Below, one piece after another: positions 61,914 through 64,000 of a stretch of 64,000 bases of DNA. Within the stretch, counting starts at the first letter, position 1; every line of letters starts with the position of its first letter. The notes below the pieces were generated by a model, which was not told where the DNA came from, did not search any database, and worked only from the letters and a program-made list of their open reading frames with translations. Source of the stretch: Granulosicoccaceae bacterium (GTDB taxonomy: Bacteria > Pseudomonadota > Gammaproteobacteria > Granulosicoccales > Granulosicoccaceae); NCBI GenBank assembly GCA_020629835.1, contig JAHDCO010000002.1:62001-126000 (forward strand), given 5' to 3'. The translations under genes were made by a program, and so were the position numbers.

Positions 61914-63008
61914 TTAGCCACGAACGCGATCGCGCTGCGCTGTGTAAGCGCTGTCAGACAGTCCAGTCCAACGAGAAGACAACTTCATGCTGCTCATGAC
62001 TGAGTCATGGATCTTAGCGAATAGCTCGTCATCCATGTTCTCTTCCAGTACTTCGTTAGATGCAGCACCGAACGCGTCCCATACGTCATCAGGGAATTGC
62101 AGAGTCTCTACACCACCAGCTGTCAAACGATCCAACGCTTGAGAGTTGTTTGCTAAGAACTGATGCAATGTGTACTGGTTAGATTCAGCGGCTGCAATTT
62201 CAATCATCTTCTGATGAGCAGGCTTCAGACCAGCGAAGCGATCAGCGTTAACAGCAACAGACAAACCAGCGCCTGGCTCATGGAAACCTGATGTGTAGAA
62301 CTTCTTGGTGATTTCCTGGAAACCGGCTTTTTCATCAGCCCACGGGCCGATCCACTCTGTGCCGTCTAACGCGCCAGAAGCGAGAGCTTGATAAACCTCT
62401 GAACCTGGGAGTGCCTGTACAGAAGCGCCCAACTTGCCCAGTGCTTTACCGCCTAAACCAGGCATACGGAATTTCAGGCCTTTGAAGTCATCAGCACTCT
62501 TGATTTCTTCACGGAACCAACCGCCAGCTTGTGCGCCGGTGTTACCAGCCAAGAATGATACTAGGCCAAACTCTTCACCGATTTCACGGTGCAAGTCGTG
62601 CCCACCCATGTGGTAGTACCAGTTGTGCAATTCAGGTGCTGTCATACCGAAAGGTACAGCAGTGAAGAATGCAAAGCCTGGGTGCTGGCCAACGTAGTAG
62701 TAGTCAGCCGCGTGGTACATGTCAGCCTGGCCTGACGTTACCGCGTCAAACTGACCGAAACCTGAAACCAATTCGCCGTTGGCTTTCAGATCGATTTCCA
62801 AGGTGCCATCAGACATGGCGTTGACCGAGTCAGCGAAACGCTGTGCTGCGTCATGAACACCAGCGAGGCCACGGCCCCAGCTAGTTACCAATACGAGCTT
62901 TTCACGGCCTTGAGCAATGGCAGGAGCGCCAGTGATAACACCAGTGCCTGCAACCGCGGCGACGCCCGCTGCACCCGCACTGCCTTTGAGAAATTTACGT
63001 CTAGACAT
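61914..63008 (-). CDS. TRAP transporter substrate-binding protein, 2-oxo acid (TakP)-like
   Basis: 364 residues from ATG 63008, with a twin-arginine signal (MSRRKFLKGSAGAAGVAAV). Mature family blocks include GELVSGFGQFDAVTSGQADM, KFRMPGLGGKALGKLGASV and DGTEWIGPWADEKAGF. TakP-type receptors bind 2-oxo acids with a sodium ion through Gln, Arg and Trp residues, and the FRMPG arginine and EW tryptophan positions are present. The specific ligand is not proven. An upstream TTG would add seven residues, but the RR motif starts best at 63008. Confidence 0.92.
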   Translation of the reverse strand: MSRRKFLKGSAGAAGVAAVAGTGVITGAPAIAQGREKLVLVTSWGRGLAGVHDAAQRFADSVNAMSDGTLEIDLKANGELVSGFGQFDAVTSGQADMYHAADYYYVGQHPGFAFFTAVPFGMTAPELHNWYYHMGGHDLHREIGEEFGLVSFLAGNTGAQAGGWFREEIKSADDFKGLKFRMPGLGGKALGKLGASVQALPGSEVYQALASGALDGTEWIGPWADEKAGFQEITKKFYTSGFHEPGAGLSVAVNADRFAGLKPAHQKMIEIAAAESNQYTLHQFLANNSQALDRLTAGGVETLQFPDDVWDAFGAASNEVLEENMDDELFAKIHDSVMSSMKLSSRWTGLSDSAYTAQRDRVRG

Positions 63009-63337
63009 AAGTCGGTATTCTCCAATCAAGTGATTTTATTAGTGGTTCGTGATTTCAGCGGGGCTGATGAAGCGCTATACGTTACCGCTGGGCCGCTTAA
63101 TGTAGCTGAAACCATGGTTTTCATCCACACTAAATAGGCTTATAAGGCGGGAAAACGCGCTCTAATTTCGCTTACAACGTCTAAACAAGGCTTTTTGTGA
63201 CGTACAACCCGGCAAGCCCCGTAAACGTTATACGCAGAATATAAACATCCTCTACGTAGAAACCCGTAGCAGATGGTATTGAAGATGATTTTTGCTGCTG
63301 AGCAACGTCAGGCAAGTGCGCGAACGCCGTGCACAGT
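63009..63337. other. Intergenic region upstream of the second TRAP operon
   Basis: 329 bp without a supportable gene. It must hold the dctP promoter. I see no clear -35/-10 pair, operator palindrome or terminator for the convergently unrelated gene at 63338. A GGAGA lies 11 bases before the dctP ATG. Confidence 0.4.
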
Positions 63338-64000
63338 CTAGTTCGAGTCTGGCCGTGGAGATAGCGTGACGTTAACGTCTAACTCAGAAGCCTGCTCGGC
63401 GTTTTGTATCTGCTGCAGTACGGTATTTGGAATTTCAATGCGTATGGTGATTTGCGTTGCACCAGATTCAGTAAGGCCATCGGAGGTAACGCTTGCATCA
63501 GATGCAATGTCCGGTAGCGCAGCGTTTAACACTGGCTCGTGGCTATCGAAAGCCTGCGCAGATAACAAAGCTGCTGCCACATCAGCGGCAACATGATCGG
63601 GTTCAAAATTAAAACTTCTCTGAACGTTGTTACGTGCCAGCTCAGAAATAGATTGCCCGTTTAAATGCCGTTGTGCACTTAACACCTGCAAAGTATCAGC
63701 TAACGCCTGATATTTAAGACTGTCTGTTGCCGTGTTGGTTAGCCACAATACGTTGTTGTCGTTATCGATAACCACAGCATGCAAGTCAGCGTCATGCAAA
63801 GGTAATACGCTGTTTTCTGTGAACGGTAACGATGCAAAGTCGAGAGTACCTGCCTGCAATGCGGCGACAAGGTCTTCAGGTGTGTTCGAAATTCGCATCC
63901 GTACATCGACGTCGGAAGATAAGGCGCTCGCAAGTTCTGTTTCGATGGCTTGAATTATCGGTCGATAGGTTCGAATGAGAACCGACGGTTTGGCGATGTT
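63338..64000 (-). CDS. Partial periplasmic-binding-like protein, start outside window
   Basis: The visible 220 residues start mid-protein at the right edge. The region PSVLIRTYRPIIQAIETELA then ALSSDVDVRMRISNTPEDLV and ALQAGTLDFASLPFTENS resembles the first lobe of PhnD-type or similar type-II periplasmic-binding proteins (a position-specific read, not a search). The rest, to LSPRPDSN, is Ala/Asp-rich and does not look like the usual second lobe. The N-terminus, and any signal peptide or fused domain, are not seen. Function unassigned. Confidence 0.5.
   Translation of the reverse strand, partial: NIAKPSVLIRTYRPIIQAIETELASALSSDVDVRMRISNTPEDLVAALQAGTLDFASLPFTENSVLPLHDADLHAVVIDNDNNVLWLTNTATDSLKYQALADTLQVLSAQRHLNGQSISELARNNVQRSFNFEPDHVAADVAAALLSAQAFDSHEPVLNAALPDIASDASVTSDGLTESGATQITIRIEIPNTVLQQIQNAEQASELDVNVTLSPRPDSN

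Noticed and set aside
63330-63356. GTTCGAGTC, resembling a tRNA T-loop
   Set aside because: The flanking bases do not pair as a T-stem, there is no acceptor or anticodon arm, and it is in the end of a coding sequence.

Overview
The window is about 50% G+C and comes from the chromosomal replication-origin region of a gammaproteobacterium, most likely a free-living marine one. The evidence is the gene set and order: atpI-B-E-F-H-A-G-D, rsmG-parA-parB, mnmG, mnmE, yidC, yidD, rnpA and rpmH on the minus strand, then dnaA, dnaN, recF and gyrB on the plus strand. Further right are the gammaproteobacterial blocks lptM-lysA-dapF-DUF484-xerC and hslVU-DUF971-ubiE-ubiJ-ubiB. Two TRAP transporters, photolyase-family genes and several unique lipoproteins fit a heterotroph in lit seawater. 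I cannot name the genus from sequence alone.

Layout. 1-6.0 kb: ATP synthase operon, with atpD cut by the left edge. 6.1-8.7 kb: parB, parA, rsmG. 8.76-9.41 kb: an opposite-strand lipoprotein gene inserted between rsmG and mnmG. 9.4-15.2 kb: mnmG, mnmE, yidC, yidD, rnpA, rpmH. 15.2-22.9 kb: the strand switch, dnaA, a DnaA-box cluster with A+T-rich DNA (best oriC candidate, 17032-17320), dnaN, recF, a 956-bp recF-gyrB gap with four parS-like sites, and gyrB. 22.9-26.4 kb: oligopeptidase A and ubiD. 26.4-31.1 kb: a GntR/FCD regulator divergent from an SDR-dctP-dctQ-dctM catabolic/uptake operon. 31.1-32.8 kb: hemD and hemC. 32.8-39.1 kb: argH, an esterase, lptM-lysA-dapF-DUF484-xerC. 39-46 kb: a PilZ-like protein gene, hslVU, DUF971, ubiEJB. 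46-49.9 kb: a small unknown, uvrD, an OmpA-type lipoprotein.

50-64 kb is the accessory part. It has a translationally coupled trio: an FAD-domain photolyase-like protein without the usual N-terminal antenna domain, DUF2256, and a divergent cryptochrome/photolyase lacking the Trp-containing WQW motif. It also has an EamA exporter, a flavodoxin-like protein, a lipoprotein/DUF6502 pair, a secreted unknown, a sialate O-acetylesterase-type hydrolase, a second TRAP operon of the 2-oxo acid/mannitol-chloroaromatic type with two clear terminators, and a partial periplasmic-binding-like protein at the right edge.

Functionally, the left 23 kb joins energy production, chromosome segregation (ParAB with nearby parS sites), tRNA modification, membrane-protein insertion and replication initiation. 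The middle adds haem, arginine, lysine/peptidoglycan and ubiquinone synthesis with heat-shock proteolysis. I saw no tRNA, rRNA, insertion sequence, prophage or CRISPR array. The most interesting items are the photolyase trio, the parS cluster beside parAB, and the dnaA-dnaN origin candidate.
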